This document shows, piece by piece, positions 61,731-64,000 of a DNA stretch of 64,000 nucleotides. The DNA is from Dirofilaria immitis. Lineage: Eukaryota > Nematoda > Chromadorea > Rhabditida > Onchocercidae. Position numbers and translations under genes: made by a program. Positions within the stretch are counted from its first letter, which is position 1. The number at the start of each line of letters is the position of its first letter. The notes under the pieces were generated by a model, which worked only from the letters and a program-made list of their open reading frames with translations, made no database searches and was not told where the DNA came from. The stretch spans positions 7,493,501-7,557,500 of the forward strand of contig JAKNDB010000068.1 in the NCBI GenBank assembly GCA_024305405.1, given 5' to 3'.

Positions 61731-64000
61731 TCTTTTCTGTTATTAGGCGATTTTTGGCCTATATTTGAAATAGGATATACTTTCAAGATTTGAAGATTCT
61801 TATTTGAAAAGCGGAAATTTTTCTTGAAAATCATCGATTAAAAATCTTCTTAAACGCAGTTCATTGACAAACAGCAGAATGATTTAGTTTTTGATAATTG
61901 AAATTTTTCGAATTTTATTAGGACCGAAAGACTTCCTGATGAAAGCAGTGGAAGATTGTTTTCATTTATAAATATTATTGGAAACATTTTCGACTTCGTT
62001 CAAGTATTGTTAAAATGTTAAAAAAAAAAACTTTCAGCTAATAGTAAAAGATTAACTCAATTCCGCCGGTCAGTGAGTTAAGCGGAAATGAATTTTGACT
62101 TTCAAAGGAAAACATATTTTTTGAAGTGAATGAAAAGTCAAACTTAGTTTCGAATTAGATCGGTTATACACAAGTGATTTTTTTTTCGGTATTCTCACAT
62201 GTCAGATTACTCATTTTATTAAAAGATTCTTCTCGAAAATTGAAAAGAAAATTCTCGTAATATTTTCCATTTATTTGTTAACTTTGGTACAGAAACAAAT
62301 CATTTTGAAATCAGACAATCATTTCGAAGTGCAAAATATAAAAAAGTTGCTGAATGAATTTTATTACTGAACAAAATTTTATGGGATTTTTGTACTGTTC
62401 CTAATCAATACATGAGCACTTCCTCTTTTGGCAAAAAAAAAAAATGAAAACATTAACTATTATAATATTCTTAGAGCATTATGGCGATACGGACAATAAC
62501 GCATTTCACTTCCTTCAATTTAAACAATTCCCATTTTCCTCATTACTTTAATCTTTTCGTTTGAACGAAAATGGTAATATTGCTTTCTTATTTACTAATT
62601 GTTTATCTTTGCCGCTTTTTTTGTGCTAGTTATGTAGTGTCATGTTGTTCTGTTATATTGTCATTATTGCATTCTTTTGATTTGATAGTTTGTTTATATA
62701 TTGGAAAGCAAATGATTTAAGCTTCTCAGTCCTTCTTATCATCATCATTTTCTTATTCGAAACATTTTTCATTTATTTCAAATAAGAAATTTTGAATTTA
62801 AGTATTCAATTATTTCAATTTTCATCGGTACATCTTACTGATTTTCTTGTTCCAAAAAACACTTGAAAAGATTTTAGAAATTTTATGAAATATTGATCAT
62901 ATCTGCAACATTAGCAGTATAATTGCTCAACACAATCGTCAATATAAGGTTAAGAGCATATTTTGAAGAGAGTAGAAAAAATTATTGGAATAATCTAACT
63001 TGAAATAATGTGATTTACTTTTCTTTTGAGCCACAAATTTCATAGGATATTTACTTCTATCTAACGACGATTTAATTGATCCTCTGCAAAGCTTTCCATT
63101 TGACTTCAAAATAACAAAATTTTCCAAAATTTCGTTATCTGCTATTATCCTTCACTCAAATTCATTCAAACAGGTCTCTCTTCTAACCATATAGTTTTAA
63201 CAAAATTAGAATTATATCTATTCCTCTATCAATGATATAACAAGGATCAATTTTCATACCAAGTAAAAATCTTTCAGTTGTTCTCAATTTTAAAATAATT
63301 TTAAAGAAAATTCCTTTGGAAGGATGGCACTTAAATAAACTTATTTAAAGAATCGAAAGGGAAATTGGCTTAGCTCGTAGAATGTTAAAATGTTACACCT
63401 TGCTCATTAGAGAGGAAAACATTAAATACTGAAACTCTTTGGAATGAGAGCACTTATTAAATTGAGATCGATGATGGGAGGGATGCCTGATTAAAAGGAA
63501 CTTTTGGGTACCGTTCAATGAAGTGAACAATTCTCGAAATCAATTCATCAATTTCTTGTTCAATTTCTGTTCAATGACCATAGGACAAGCTTTTTCAGGC
63601 AAACATCCGTTCAAGTATCATAAGACAATTGACAGTATGCGTTTCTTGAGAGAAATTAAAGTGCTCTGCTACCTATCTATTCAATAGTATTTGTTTGACG
63701 TATATGTAAACATACCTGCGTATAATGTATTCTTAAATATATACGCAGGCATGTAAAACTGCTCCCAAGTACTATGATCAGTAAAATATCACAAAGCTGA
63801 CAAAAGTATTAGAAATGGATAAATAATTATTCGTTTGTTTATCACACTAGAATTTCTTTATCTTCACAAGGAATCTTTAAAAAATAAAAGCCTACTCTTG
63901 ATCTATTTTAACAACCAAAATTTAATTTTGAACCTAAAATTCCTGCGAATTCTCCTCTTTATTAATTCAATGAAAATGAAAAATGACAGAAATTTATAGA
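61731..64000. other. Intergenic region upstream of gdh
   Basis: About 2.3 kb of AT-rich sequence that should include the gdh promoter. The open stretch 62939-63127 (minus) is not convincingly coding. An inverted repeat lies at 63711-63753. No other feature was seen up to the window edge. Confidence 0.5.
63711..63753. repeat. Inverted repeat, 14-bp arms with one mismatch
   Basis: CATACCTGCGTATA at 63711-63724 is inverted at 63740-63753 (TATACGCAGGCATG) with a 15-nt spacer. It could form a hairpin; function unknown. Confidence 0.75.

Overview
The window looks like nuclear DNA of a nematode, most likely a filarial (clade III) worm. It is very AT-rich, its genes are cut into many short exons with ordinary GT-AG introns, and several start codons lie a few bases after an AG acceptor, as expected for spliced-leader trans-splicing. 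The proteins that can be read resemble nematode orthologues. No bacterial, viral or plasmid features were seen.

Layout, left to right. 1-5377 (minus): most of a PRP40/PRPF40 pre-mRNA splicing factor with WW and FF domains, its 3' end cut by the window edge. 2455-3245 (plus): a mitochondrial ribosomal protein mS23 gene nested in a PRP40 intron. 7369-18415 (minus): an AMPK gamma subunit with four CBS repeats, a long N-terminal extension and a 6.4-kb intron. 22965-24137 (minus): a RING-like cysteine-rich protein. 27642-28400 (plus): an unrecognised gene. 29172-29244 (plus) and 30759-30831 (minus): two tRNA-Arg(TCG) genes in inverted orientation. 31251-31444 (plus): an orphan terminal exon. 32384-32914 and 33414-36392 (minus): two unrecognised spliced genes. 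42444-56290 (plus): a PAR-3 polarity scaffold with CR1, three PDZ domains and an aPKC-binding motif. 57819-61730 (minus): glutamate dehydrogenase, convergent with par-3. The rest is AT-rich intergenic or intronic DNA with simple repeats and a few hairpins and short duplications.

Most coding exons were placed by checking that splice phases add up from one exon to the next. At least fifteen internal frame breaks remain. Almost all lie at short homopolymer runs and are explained by one missing base, in otherwise intact conserved genes. I read these as consensus errors in the assembly, not pseudogenes. They are why the open reading frames look so short.

The genes are independent housekeeping and signalling functions: splicing, mitochondrial translation, energy sensing, cell polarity and glutamate metabolism. 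I see no cluster acting as one pathway and no convincing new biological system. The points most worth a second look are the nested mS23 gene, a stretch near the par-3 3' end open in two frames, a perfect 19-bp hairpin, a palindromic CRE-like site and the unrecognised genes.
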